From the NCBI RefSeq assembly GCF_024347315.1, contig NZ_AP025461.1:992001-1056000 (forward strand): a DNA stretch of 64,000 nucleotides. Reading direction: 5' to 3'. Below, in pieces: positions 27,170 through 34,890 of the stretch. The position numbers and the translations under genes were made by a program. The notes beneath the pieces were generated by a model. The model made no database searches and had not been told where the DNA came from. It worked only from the letters and a program-made list of their open reading frames with translations. Source of the DNA: Vibrio atlanticus. Its GTDB lineage: Bacteria > Pseudomonadota > Gammaproteobacteria > Enterobacterales > Vibrionaceae. The stretch's first letter is position 1; each line of letters opens with the position of its first letter.

Positions 27170-28615
27170 ATGTTAGGAGCTGACGGCTTAAACCTCGCTT
27201 TGATGGTGGCTGACTCTGGTATCATTGATACCGCGATGAATGATCTTATCGCTCGTTCTCAAGTGATGATGGCTGCTGAGAATAAAGGTGTGAAAACATC
27301 AGTCAAAAACCACTTAGTTAAATGGCGCGGTAAAGTAAAAAAACGCGTCACTAAAGTGTGTGAAACCGACCGTTTCCAAGAGGAAATCGCACTTTACCAA
27401 GAAGTGATTTACTGGGATGAATCTCAGTTTTTTGACGAGATTGATCGCGTTATTAAGAAGCTGGAGTGGCACTCAGCATTTTATCTACAAGCAAGACGTT
27501 TGATGGAAAACAATAAAGGTGTTTATAACGCGATGTTTCCACATTACTTTTGTGATCAATGGTACCAATCGCTGTCAGATGCCATCAAACAAGCTCAAGT
27601 CACCGAACTCGAAACAAGCAAAGAAAAAGTCTTAGCTGATCTTTATCAGCGCATGGAAACCATGAAAAACATGGACAAAGTGACAGAGTCAGGCGATGAA
27701 GGCAGTGTAGGGCGTTTGTGGGACATGGCATCGGCCAAATTAAGCAAAACAGACCTAACCATCATGAAGCGCCACGCTGAGTTTCTGAATAAGCACAAGG
27801 GTTTGCAAGAGATCGCAGAAAAACTAGGACGTATGGCTGGTGAGGAAGATGATCCTTCGCTACACAAAGCTCCTGTAGAAGAACTGCAGATGGTTGAAGA
27901 GAAAAGCGATGAAGCGGTCGATGATATTGTTGGGATTCACGAAAGTGATGATCTCAACAAGATGCTGCCAAACGAAACCATGTTCCTCGCTTACCCTGAA
28001 CTTGAGGTTATCTTTTATAAGCACTTGGCCGACAAGCGTTTATTGAGCTATCGTTCGCAAGGTAAATCACGGACATTACGTAAAGTAAAAGCGCAAAAGC
28101 CTGATAGCAAGAATATCGATATTGAAAAAGGCCCGTTTATCGTCTGTGTCGACGCTTCTGGTTCTATGAGCGGTTTCCCAGAGCAGTCAGCCAAAGCTAT
28201 GGCTTATGCTTTGATGCAGATAGCTCTAGCCGAAGAGAGAGACTGTTACGTGATTTTGTTCTCTTCTGAGCAGATTACCTATGAATTAACAAGGCAAGAT
28301 GGCCTACGTGAAGCGAGTGACTTTTTAAGCTACTCATTCCATGGCGGTACAGATTTAGAACCTGTTCTGATGAAGTCGATTGATTTGATGACGGGTGACA
28401 AATACAAGAACGCAGATTTGATCGTGCTTTCTGACTTTATTGCTCCTAAGCAGTCTGATGAAATGATTGCTCAGGTCGAAAAATTGAAAGAGCACAAAAA
28501 CCGTTTTCATGCGGTTAGTCTTTCGAAATATGGCAACCCACAACTTATGACGATGTTTGACCATTGTTGGGCTTACCATCCAAGCCTAGTCGGTCGTTTT
28601 ATGAAAAAGTGGTAA
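27170..28615 (+). CDS. viaA: VWA-domain protein ViaA
   Basis: Partner of RavA, 481 residues. The C-terminal von Willebrand A domain is clear: FIVCVDASGSMSGFPEQSAK (metal-site DxSxS), FHGGTDLEPVL (T of the site) and DLIVLSDFIAP. The N-terminal half is helical and contains the family sequences of ViaA. E. coli ViaA is of the same size. The operon ravA-viaA has been linked with fumarate reductase and the Nuo complex, which fits a window rich in anaerobic respiration genes. RBS is GGGGGAG, nine bases before the ATG. Confidence 0.92.
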   Translation: MLGADGLNLALMVADSGIIDTAMNDLIARSQVMMAAENKGVKTSVKNHLVKWRGKVKKRVTKVCETDRFQEEIALYQEVIYWDESQFFDEIDRVIKKLEWHSAFYLQARRLMENNKGVYNAMFPHYFCDQWYQSLSDAIKQAQVTELETSKEKVLADLYQRMETMKNMDKVTESGDEGSVGRLWDMASAKLSKTDLTIMKRHAEFLNKHKGLQEIAEKLGRMAGEEDDPSLHKAPVEELQMVEEKSDEAVDDIVGIHESDDLNKMLPNETMFLAYPELEVIFYKHLADKRLLSYRSQGKSRTLRKVKAQKPDSKNIDIEKGPFIVCVDASGSMSGFPEQSAKAMAYALMQIALAEERDCYVILFSSEQITYELTRQDGLREASDFLSYSFHGGTDLEPVLMKSIDLMTGDKYKNADLIVLSDFIAPKQSDEMIAQVEKLKEHKNRFHAVSLSKYGNPQLMTMFDHCWAYHPSLVGRFMKKW

Positions 28616-28728
28616 CGTCGAATTCCTTAATTTGCTCCATTTTGCTGCGTGTTTATTGATTGAAGAGATCGAACATGCAGCAATTTGATTTAAATGTCAG
28701 CAAACGGAATTGAAATTCATTTTTTTGT

Positions 28729-28756
28729 TTGACTATCTCCCCTCGATCCGTAAAGT
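28729..28756 (+). promoter_or_regulatory. Promoter of tRNA cluster 1
   Basis: TTGACT (28729-28734) and TAAAGT (28751-28756) spaced 16 bp, about 55 bp upstream of the first tRNA-Cys. The second tRNA cluster has the same arrangement, which supports the call. Confidence 0.6.
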
Positions 28757-28811
28757 AGGCACCCGAACACAGCGGTGCTAACGTTTAGTCGGTGCTAACG
28801 TGTTGAAAAAT

Positions 28812-28885
28812 GGCGCCTTGGCAGAGTGGCTATGCAGCGGATTGCAAATCCGTGGACCTCGGTTCGACTCCGGGAGGCGCCTCCA
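28812..28885 (+). tRNA. tRNA-Cys(GCA), cluster 1, copy 1
   Basis: 74 nt including the encoded CCA. Acceptor GGCGCCT pairs with AGGCGCC; anticodon GCA in the loop TTGCAAA. TTC T-loop GGTTCGACTCC. Identical by eye to the other three tRNA-Cys genes. Confidence 0.97.
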
Positions 28886-28933
28886 TTCTCTTTTTCTCTT
28901 ATTTAGTTAATGAGAAATTTGACGAATGAAATT

Positions 28934-29009
28934 GCGATACTAGCTCAGTTGGTAGAGCGCAACCTTGCCAAGGTTGAGGTCATCGGTTCGAACCCGATGT
29001 ATCGCTCCA
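28934..29009 (+). tRNA. tRNA-Gly(GCC), cluster 1
   Basis: 76 nt including CCA. Acceptor GCGATAC / GTATCGC; anticodon GCC in loop TTGCCAA; T-arm CGGTTCGAACCCG. Identical to the cluster 2 copy. Confidence 0.97.
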
Positions 29010-29089
29010 AATTTTGTAATGTTGATTCATTTTGACATTAAGATGGTGTTTTACTTTTCAGTAATCGGCATCGCAATAAAGAATTGCGT

Positions 29090-29176
29090 GCCCTGGTGGT
29101 GGAATTGGTAGACACAAGGGATTTAAAATCCCTCGACGTTCGCGTTGTGCCGGTTCAAGTCCGGCCCGGGGCACCA
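29090..29176 (+). tRNA. tRNA-Leu(TAA), cluster 1
   Basis: 87 nt including CCA, with the long variable arm of class II tRNA. Anticodon TAA in ATTTAAAAT. Variable arm ACG / CGT stem. Preceded by an 80-bp spacer that is identical in cluster 2. Confidence 0.96.
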
Positions 29177-29240
29177 TCTATTTGATTGTTACCTGCTTGG
29201 TAGTAATCAACAGAGTCGTTCTCTTAAAACACGACTTGAA

Positions 29241-29314
29241 GGCGCCTTGGCAGAGTGGCTATGCAGCGGATTGCAAATCCGTGGACCTCGGTTCGACTCC
29301 GGGAGGCGCCTCCA
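29241..29314 (+). tRNA. tRNA-Cys(GCA), cluster 1, copy 2
   Basis: 74 nt including CCA; same sequence as the first tRNA-Cys. Last gene of cluster 1, followed by a terminator. Confidence 0.97.
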
Positions 29315-29325
29315 TCATTCAGAAA

Positions 29326-29351
29326 AACCAGCCCTCTTGGCTGGTTTTTTT
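29326..29351 (+). terminator. Terminator of tRNA cluster 1
   Basis: CCAGCC (29328-29333) pairs with GGCTGG (29339-29344), followed by a run of seven T. Confidence 0.88.
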
Positions 29352-29628
29352 CGTTTCTGGCTTCCTATCTTTGAGTTCCCGGTTTCTTCTCTTAAACAAC
29401 GGGTCTTTCCATAGTTTTATTTGTTTAACGCTTCCAAGCTAAATTAGTATCGCTCAATCTTATGTATGGCTTCTTGTTGATAAACAAGTAAATAAATCAA
29501 AGTCACAATTAACCATAATGCTCAATTTGTTTCATGGTTTTATGGGATGACCCAAATTAAAACATGTGTATGAGTGATAGTGTCCCTCTTTTATATTTCT
29601 TTAATTGTTCAATAAGAGGTTCTTAAAT

Positions 29629-31518
29629 ATGCAATTTAGTCTAAAGAGAAAAATGGTTTTCTCTGTAGTTTTGGCGATTGCTGTTACATCTGCCATTCTT
29701 CTTTTTATGGGTTATAAGACGTTTCAAACAAACAGCTGGCAAGCAATAGAAAGTGAAAGTCGTAATACACTTCAAGCCCATACAAAGGGCATCAGTGACT
29801 GGTTTTATGATAAGAAACAAGCAGTACACGGACTTAAGCAACAAGTGCAGCTGAACCCTTCAATAGATATCGTTCCTCATTTACGTCAAACCTTGGTATC
29901 TGGTGGGTTTGGATTGAGTTATTACGGTAACAAAGAAGGTGAGATGTTCCGTCATGATCCTTCACTGAATAAAGCGGGCTATGACCCAAGAGTCCGAGGT
30001 TGGTATAAACAAACCTTAGCTGAGAATCGAGCGGTGACAACAAAGCCGTATGTGAGTGTGACGATGCAAACCTTGGTGGTGACACTGACAGACCCTGTGA
30101 CCGAGAATGGATCGATCATAGGTGTTGTGGCATCTAACCTTGCATTAGACAAGCTAATTGAAGATGTGTTGGCTATTCAGGTTCCAGGTAATGGACGAGC
30201 GATTCTGATTGATAAGCAAGGGACGGTCGTTGCTCATCAAAATAAAGATTTCATTCTGAAACAAGTCAATGATATTGCGCCAGAGCTGAGTGTGTCTGGC
30301 TTGAACAGTGCTGCGCAAAACTTGACGACGATCTTTACTCAAGTGGATGGTGCCGAGCGAGTCATCATGGCTGAGCCGATTAAAGGCACTGACTGGTTAC
30401 TTGTGATTGAAATGGATAAAGACGTACTAGAGCAGCCCCTGTTCGATATGTTGATTAGCCAAATCACCACAGGTTTGATTGTATTGATCGTTATGGCTGT
30501 AGCAACCTCATGGTTTGTGGCTCGTCAATTAGTTGAACTAGGGCGAGTGAGTGAAGCATTAGCTGATATTGCGGAAGGGGAAGGCGACCTCACACAAAGA
30601 CTACAAGTGTCGAGCCAAGATGAGGTGGGTCAACTTGCCGATAAGTTTAATGTCTTCGTTGATCGGCTCCATCAAATGATGCAAAACGTCACTCAAGTTT
30701 CTACCGCGATGAACAGCGGTGCCGAGCATGCTAATACCAGTGCGATGAAGCGCAGTGATAGTGTAAGCAGGCAACAAGATGAGATCACGATGGTGGCAAC
30801 GGCTGTGACAGAAATGGCGACAGCAACAGCGGAAATCGCCACGAATGCTGAGAGTACGGCAAAAAGTGCGACTCATTCGGTGGAGTTGAGCGAGCAAGGC
30901 TTCCAACAGATGGCTAAAAGCCAATCATCGATCAATGACCTCGCTACTGAGCTAACAAGCGCTGTGTCTATCATCAGTGAGCTTGAAGAGCATGGTCAGC
31001 AAATCGCGTCTATCTTAGCGACGATTCGTGAAATAGCGGAGCAAACGAACTTACTCGCGCTCAATGCGGCCATTGAAGCGGCTAGGGCAGGCGAACAAGG
31101 TCGAGGCTTTGCAGTGGTTGCTGATGAGGTTCGTGTGCTTTCTCAACGTACTCATGCTTCAACAGAAGAGATCGAAGACAAGATCAAACGCTTACAACAA
31201 GCGACCAATGGTGCGGTGAAAGTGATGACGCAAAGCCATGATATGGCGAAAACAAGCGTACACGATGTGGATATGGCCGGAGAGAGCCTAGCTCAAATCC
31301 GTGAAGCGATTCAAATGATCAGTGATATGGCGACTCAGATTGCTTCTGCCGCTGAAGAGCAGTCACTGGTTACTGCCGAAATCAATGCGAATACCGAATC
31401 TGTTCGTGAAGTGAGTGATGTGATGGCAGTTGATGCGACCGATGCGGTTTCACAAGCCGATCAGCTAAGTCATTTAGCGAGTGACTTGAAACGAGAGCTG
31501 TCACGCTTCAAGCTTTAA
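29629..31518 (+). CDS. Methyl-accepting chemotaxis protein (Cache, HAMP, MCP signalling)
   Basis: Inner-membrane chemoreceptor of 629 residues. Order: first TM (~10-30, [21 protein letters not shown]), periplasmic Cache-type sensor (~35-275, with [27 protein letters not shown]), second TM (~280-300, [19 protein letters not shown]), HAMP with [23 protein letters not shown], and a cytoplasmic helical hairpin whose tip is [35 protein letters not shown] (in part). The Cache domain commonly binds amino acids or organic acids. The ATG at 29629 has AGAGG ahead; an upstream TTG is not used. It lies between the two tRNA clusters. Confidence 0.92.
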   Translation: MQFSLKRKMVFSVVLAIAVTSAILLFMGYKTFQTNSWQAIESESRNTLQAHTKGISDWFYDKKQAVHGLKQQVQLNPSIDIVPHLRQTLVSGGFGLSYYGNKEGEMFRHDPSLNKAGYDPRVRGWYKQTLAENRAVTTKPYVSVTMQTLVVTLTDPVTENGSIIGVVASNLALDKLIEDVLAIQVPGNGRAILIDKQGTVVAHQNKDFILKQVNDIAPELSVSGLNSAAQNLTTIFTQVDGAERVIMAEPIKGTDWLLVIEMDKDVLEQPLFDMLISQITTGLIVLIVMAVATSWFVARQLVELGRVSEALADIAEGEGDLTQRLQVSSQDEVGQLADKFNVFVDRLHQMMQNVTQVSTAMNSGAEHANTSAMKRSDSVSRQQDEITMVATAVTEMATATAEIATNAESTAKSATHSVELSEQGFQQMAKSQSSINDLATELTSAVSIISELEEHGQQIASILATIREIAEQTNLLALNAAIEAARAGEQGRGFAVVADEVRVLSQRTHASTEEIEDKIKRLQQATNGAVKVMTQSHDMAKTSVHDVDMAGESLAQIREAIQMISDMATQIASAAEEQSLVTAEINANTESVREVSDVMAVDATDAVSQADQLSHLASDLKRELSRFKL

Positions 31519-31553
31519 TCGATATTGCAGAAAACAACATAGGTTTAGAAACT

Positions 31554-31590
31554 AAAGAGCACAGACAGTAATAGGTCTGTGCTCTTTCTT
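31554..31590 (+). terminator. Terminator downstream of the chemoreceptor gene
   Basis: A 13-bp stem AAAGAGCACAGAC / GTCTGTGCTCTTT with an eight-base loop, followed by CTTT. It lies between the convergent chemoreceptor and lipase genes and may serve both. Confidence 0.8.
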
Positions 31591-31609
31591 TAATAGCTTA
31601 AAATGAGTC

Positions 31610-32398
31610 TCAGTGCTTATCAAAGAAATCCTTATTGCGAATATATTTGCTCATTAAGTGGTAAGAAAAAGGTCTGAACAACCAACTGAGAACAGAGCGC
31701 CCAAGGCGTATAAACGTCGGTGTGTTTTCGTAGATCCTGCCGTTATAGAGCCAAAGCACTTTCCCTACATGCCAATACAACAGAGGCACGGGCGGCATGA
31801 AGGTGACAATATCTATGTCGCAACAGATACGGTAGGTTTTCTTACTCAAACGGTAGTGCTTTCGAAAACTCCAATCACCAATCGCAGGTTGGCCAAAAGT
31901 CACGATTCGCTTAACACAGCCTGGATACTTTTGATCTAGGTAATCTGCGAACACGCAGCCAATTGCACCACCAGAAGAGTGCCCGGTGATAGAAATCCTT
32001 TTCCCTTGTTTTAACAAAGGCAAGAGTGTCGCTTCTAAACGTTCGATAACGGTTTGCCCAAGCTTGTCTTCGTTACGACTCGGTTGGCTTTCTTGAAACA
32101 TGAGATGATAGAAACCAGCATGTACACGATAGTTCAGCCCAATCTTTTTACAGCTTCTTGTCCATAGTGCAAAAGTGAGTAGCCAGTCAGAAACACTGTG
32201 TGATCCCTTGATAACCACAACCACTTCATCTTTGTCACTACTCCATAAAACTCGAATCATGGTTTTGCCAAACTGGTTCTTTATGATGCGCTGTCCATTA
32301 GGGTCAAAACCGTAACGAGTCTGTTTAAAAACTCTCGGGTAGGCGAGGTTACAAAGAACCGCGTAGCGTTCATATTGGTATCGTTTTAGTGACTTCAC
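31610..32398 (-). CDS. Class 3 lipase-like alpha/beta hydrolase
   Basis: Probable esterase or lipase of 262 residues. The nucleophile elbow GHSSGG fits the lipase class 3 GxSxG, preceded by GKRISIT; a later CDIDIVTFMPP contains the likely catalytic Asp and a C-terminal YHLMSKYI the likely His. An N-terminal block VVVVIKGSHSVSDWL corresponds to the family's oxyanion-forming region. No signal peptide is obvious, so it may be cytoplasmic or secreted by a non-Sec route. Substrate unknown. Confidence 0.75.
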   Translation of the reverse strand: MKSLKRYQYERYAVLCNLAYPRVFKQTRYGFDPNGQRIIKNQFGKTMIRVLWSSDKDEVVVVIKGSHSVSDWLLTFALWTRSCKKIGLNYRVHAGFYHLMFQESQPSRNEDKLGQTVIERLEATLLPLLKQGKRISITGHSSGGAIGCVFADYLDQKYPGCVKRIVTFGQPAIGDWSFRKHYRLSKKTYRICCDIDIVTFMPPVPLLYWHVGKVLWLYNGRIYENTPTFIRLGRSVLSWLFRPFSYHLMSKYIRNKDFFDKH

Positions 32399-32643
32399 GT
32401 TTTCATTTCGTAATTATAGTTGTGTAAAACTTTAGCCTTTGAATGTGAAAAGCGCATGAAAACGAAGGAGTGTTTCATTCATTCAACTGAATCAGCGGTA
32501 TTTAGTGAATCTTCAAACTGGACTTCGGCTTATGAGTTCCTGTTAAAACTCAAAATCTACGCATAAGAACCGTACAAGCTGCACTAAATTCATTCTGTAG
32601 AGTTCGATAATTAATCACTTGAATTAAATGATAAAATTTATTG
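32399..32643. other. Intergenic region between lipase and tRNA cluster 2
   Basis: Together with the promoter at 32644-32671 and the leader to 32747, this is a ~350-bp stretch without protein genes. Nothing else was recognised in it. Confidence 0.4.
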
Positions 32644-32671
32644 TTGACGAATTTTTTTCATCCGTTAAAGT
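32644..32671 (+). promoter_or_regulatory. Promoter of tRNA cluster 2
   Basis: TTGACG (32644-32649) and TAAAGT (32666-32671) with 16-bp spacing, the same form as the cluster 1 promoter, about 75 bp upstream of the first tRNA-Leu. Confidence 0.6.
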
Positions 32672-32747
32672 ACACCTCGTTCTCACGGCTTAGGTCGCGG
32701 AGAGATGGTGTTTTACTCTTCAGTAATCAGCATCGCATGATTGCGTT

Positions 32748-32834
32748 GCCCTGGTGGTGGAATTGGTAGACACAAGGGATTTAAAATCCCTCGGCGTTCG
32801 CGCTGTGCCGGTTCAAGTCCGGCCCGGGGCACCA
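32748..32834 (+). tRNA. tRNA-Leu(TAA), cluster 2, copy 1
   Basis: 87 nt including CCA. It differs from the other two Leu copies at two variable-arm positions (A to G and T to C) that pair with each other, a compensatory change, so the gene is evidently functional. Confidence 0.96.
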
Positions 32835-32916
32835 TCTATCTAGTTTCTACTTTTAGTAGAGTGTTGAACAAAGAGTGGTTCTCTTTAAACACTTCAATAT
32901 ATTTTATGTTGATAAA

Positions 32917-32990
32917 GGCGCCTTGGCAGAGTGGCTATGCAGCGGATTGCAAATCCGTGGACCTCGGTTCGACTCCGGGAGGCGCCTCCA
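32917..32990 (+). tRNA. tRNA-Cys(GCA), cluster 2, copy 1
   Basis: 74 nt including CCA, anticodon GCA. Same sequence as the cluster 1 copies. Confidence 0.97.
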
Positions 32991-33036
32991 TTCTTTCTCT
33001 TAGTTTGATAAATTAAGAGGCAATAAGAATGAAATT

Positions 33037-33112
33037 GCGATACTAGCTCAGTTGGTAGAGCGCAACCTTGCCAAGGTTGAGGTCATCGGTTCGAACCCGA
33101 TGTATCGCTCCA
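33037..33112 (+). tRNA. tRNA-Gly(GCC), cluster 2
   Basis: 76 nt including CCA, anticodon GCC. Same sequence as the cluster 1 copy. Confidence 0.97.
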
Positions 33113-33192
33113 AATTTTGTAATGTTGATTCATTTTGACATTAAGATGGTGTTTTACTTTTCAGTAATCGGCATCGCAATAAAGAATTGCGT

Positions 33193-33279
33193 GCCCTGGT
33201 GGTGGAATTGGTAGACACAAGGGATTTAAAATCCCTCGACGTTCGCGTTGTGCCGGTTCAAGTCCGGCCCGGGGCACCA
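33193..33279 (+). tRNA. tRNA-Leu(TAA), cluster 2, copy 2
   Basis: 87 nt including CCA. Identical by eye to the cluster 1 tRNA-Leu. Confidence 0.96.
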
Positions 33280-33343
33280 TCTATTTGATTGTTACCTTGT
33301 TGGGTAGTAATCAACAGAGTTGTTCTCTTAAAACACTATTGAA

Positions 33344-33417
33344 GGCGCCTTGGCAGAGTGGCTATGCAGCGGATTGCAAATCCGTGGACCTCGGTTCGAC
33401 TCCGGGAGGCGCCTCCA
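33344..33417 (+). tRNA. tRNA-Cys(GCA), cluster 2, copy 2
   Basis: 74 nt including CCA, anticodon GCA. Last gene of cluster 2. Confidence 0.97.
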
Positions 33418-33425
33418 TCACTTAG

Positions 33426-33456
33426 AAAGCCCGATCAGAAATGGTCGGGCTTTTTT
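33426..33456 (+). terminator. Terminator of tRNA cluster 2
   Basis: AAGCCCGATC pairs with GGTCGGGCTT across a short loop, followed by six T. Confidence 0.88.
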
Positions 33457-33496
33457 ACGTCTTTAGGAAAGTGATTTGGCTTTTGAGTGTTGCTAG

Positions 33497-34684
33497 TTAA
33501 AAGGTCCAAAGCTGATCAGTGAACTGTACTTTTTCGATACTGGATAGCACGTTCAAGCCGTCACGCGAAACAACGGTATCATTAAGCTGAAATTTACCAT
33601 TCCCCAGATCATGAATTTGGTATTCACTTTTAGGGCCATGGGCGATCACGGTATTTACCCCCGCGTTTCCGGTTACGCGGTTGTCATGCTCGTTGATCTC
33701 AATATTCGCATCATTGTTACCTGATAGCGTTAGTTTAGTAAGATATTGAGAGTGATGAGTATAGGACGTCGCTGGGTCATACCTCATTTTAAATGTTCCG
33801 GTGAATGTATCGGCAATGTATGCATCGTAAGTTAATGTTGGAGAGAAAATCTGCTCCACTATCGCTTGTGCATCGGGGTCTTCTTTTGAGAAATCGTCAC
33901 GAGTTTTAACTTGATAGAACCCCCACATGCCTTTGTCGTTATAAGCCCCCCAAAGCCCGTAGTAGCTATCAATTACAGCGGCAAAGTACTCTTGATCAAC
34001 GCTGACTTCTTCTTGCCACTCTTCTAAAATATCACGGGGTGGTGTGTAAGCATGGTGTAATGCTTGTCTCTGTATCGCATTAAATTCTTTTTGAAATTCT
34101 GGTAATGCGGTTACTGCATCTTCAGGCGCGTTAAAAACCCCGATGCCATAGTCATGGACTAAATGCAGTATTTCCTCATAAGAGGCGTCACGATGCTCTT
34201 CATAATCTTGTTGGACATACCATTTACCGCCTTCAACCTGAATTTCTTCTTCGAATAAGAGCTGCCCGGGCAAGTCATCGTTGTATCGTGGCTCATCGTA
34301 ATAATTCATTAGCTTTAGTATTGCGCCATTGTTGGCCATCGCGTTTGCAATCTCGCGTTTTGAGTCAGTGCTCCCATACTTAGTGCCATCAACAGGGGTT
34401 AGATAGTGGTTGAGAACATTGACGGCTTTGACTATTTGATAATCGCTCAGGCGATCCATAATCAAAATATGGATAGATTTGCCATTCGGGGCATTGACCG
34501 CGACATATCGGTTGTAGCCTGCTTGAGAGTATTCAGCGAATTGAGAGGGAACGGCTTCAATCGTGACCCCATGTACAACTGGCGGTGCTGCGTTTGCCTG
34601 ATTGAATAGCGATTTACTTTGATTTGAACCACATCCAGTGAGAAAGATAGCTGTCGCTAAGGTAGCTAAAGATAGAGTTTTCAT
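33497..34684 (-). CDS. Lipoprotein with an RTX-like C-terminal segment
   Basis: Exported lipoprotein of 395 residues, function unknown. The N-terminus MKTLSLATLATAIFLTGCGSN has a lipobox with Cys18. A long middle domain rich in Asp, Glu and Tyr has no motif I know. The last ~80 residues (TLSGNNDANIEINEHDNRVTG, VNTVIAHGPKSEYQIHDL, VVSRDGLNVLSSIEKVQFTD) resemble the degenerate repeats and closing strand of RTX calcium-binding proteins, where gRDGtDxLxxIExLxF is typical. RTX tails usually accompany type I secretion, which is odd in a lipoprotein. Situated beside the tRNA cluster, outside the idr-like operon. Confidence 0.65.
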   Translation of the reverse strand: MKTLSLATLATAIFLTGCGSNQSKSLFNQANAAPPVVHGVTIEAVPSQFAEYSQAGYNRYVAVNAPNGKSIHILIMDRLSDYQIVKAVNVLNHYLTPVDGTKYGSTDSKREIANAMANNGAILKLMNYYDEPRYNDDLPGQLLFEEEIQVEGGKWYVQQDYEEHRDASYEEILHLVHDYGIGVFNAPEDAVTALPEFQKEFNAIQRQALHHAYTPPRDILEEWQEEVSVDQEYFAAVIDSYYGLWGAYNDKGMWGFYQVKTRDDFSKEDPDAQAIVEQIFSPTLTYDAYIADTFTGTFKMRYDPATSYTHHSQYLTKLTLSGNNDANIEINEHDNRVTGNAGVNTVIAHGPKSEYQIHDLGNGKFQLNDTVVSRDGLNVLSSIEKVQFTDQLWTF

Positions 34685-34890
34685 GACACACCTTATTATT
34701 CATACGAAGTATCAATATACGGAACTGCAGTGCGTTGTTTAGTGACAGAAGTTGCTGTTAGACAAACCCATACAATACCTTACAAATCGAGGCTTAATTC
34801 GTTGCTACTAACTTTACCGGCTGCGAGTGAAGTATAAATGAAAGCCTCAAATAAATGGGCTTGATTTTGCTACCAGATTTGAGTTCTTTG
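34685..34890. other. Short intergenic region after the HEAT-repeat gene
   Basis: About 200 bp; contains no gene or clear terminator. It separates two minus-strand genes. Confidence 0.35.

Larger units (their letters stand above)
28925..29314 (+). repeat. Segmental duplication, copy A (tRNA-Gly-Leu-Cys block)
   Basis: This ~390-bp block recurs at 33028-33417, 4.1 kb away in direct orientation. The Gly-Leu spacer (29010-29089 versus 33113-33192) is 80 bp and identical by eye; the Leu-Cys spacer differs at only a few positions. The two copies bracket the chemoreceptor and lipase genes. Confidence 0.9.
33028..33417 (+). repeat. Segmental duplication, copy B (tRNA-Gly-Leu-Cys block)
   Basis: Direct repeat of 28925-29314. 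An upstream tRNA-Leu-Cys pair at 32748-32990 is a further, more diverged copy of part of the same unit, with the same leader GATGGTGTTTTACT.TTCAG before its tRNA-Leu. Confidence 0.9.

Noticed and set aside
28812..33417. Small open frames running through the tRNA clusters
   Set aside because: They are readings across tRNA genes (e.g. 29145-29442, 32741-33016) with no coding character.
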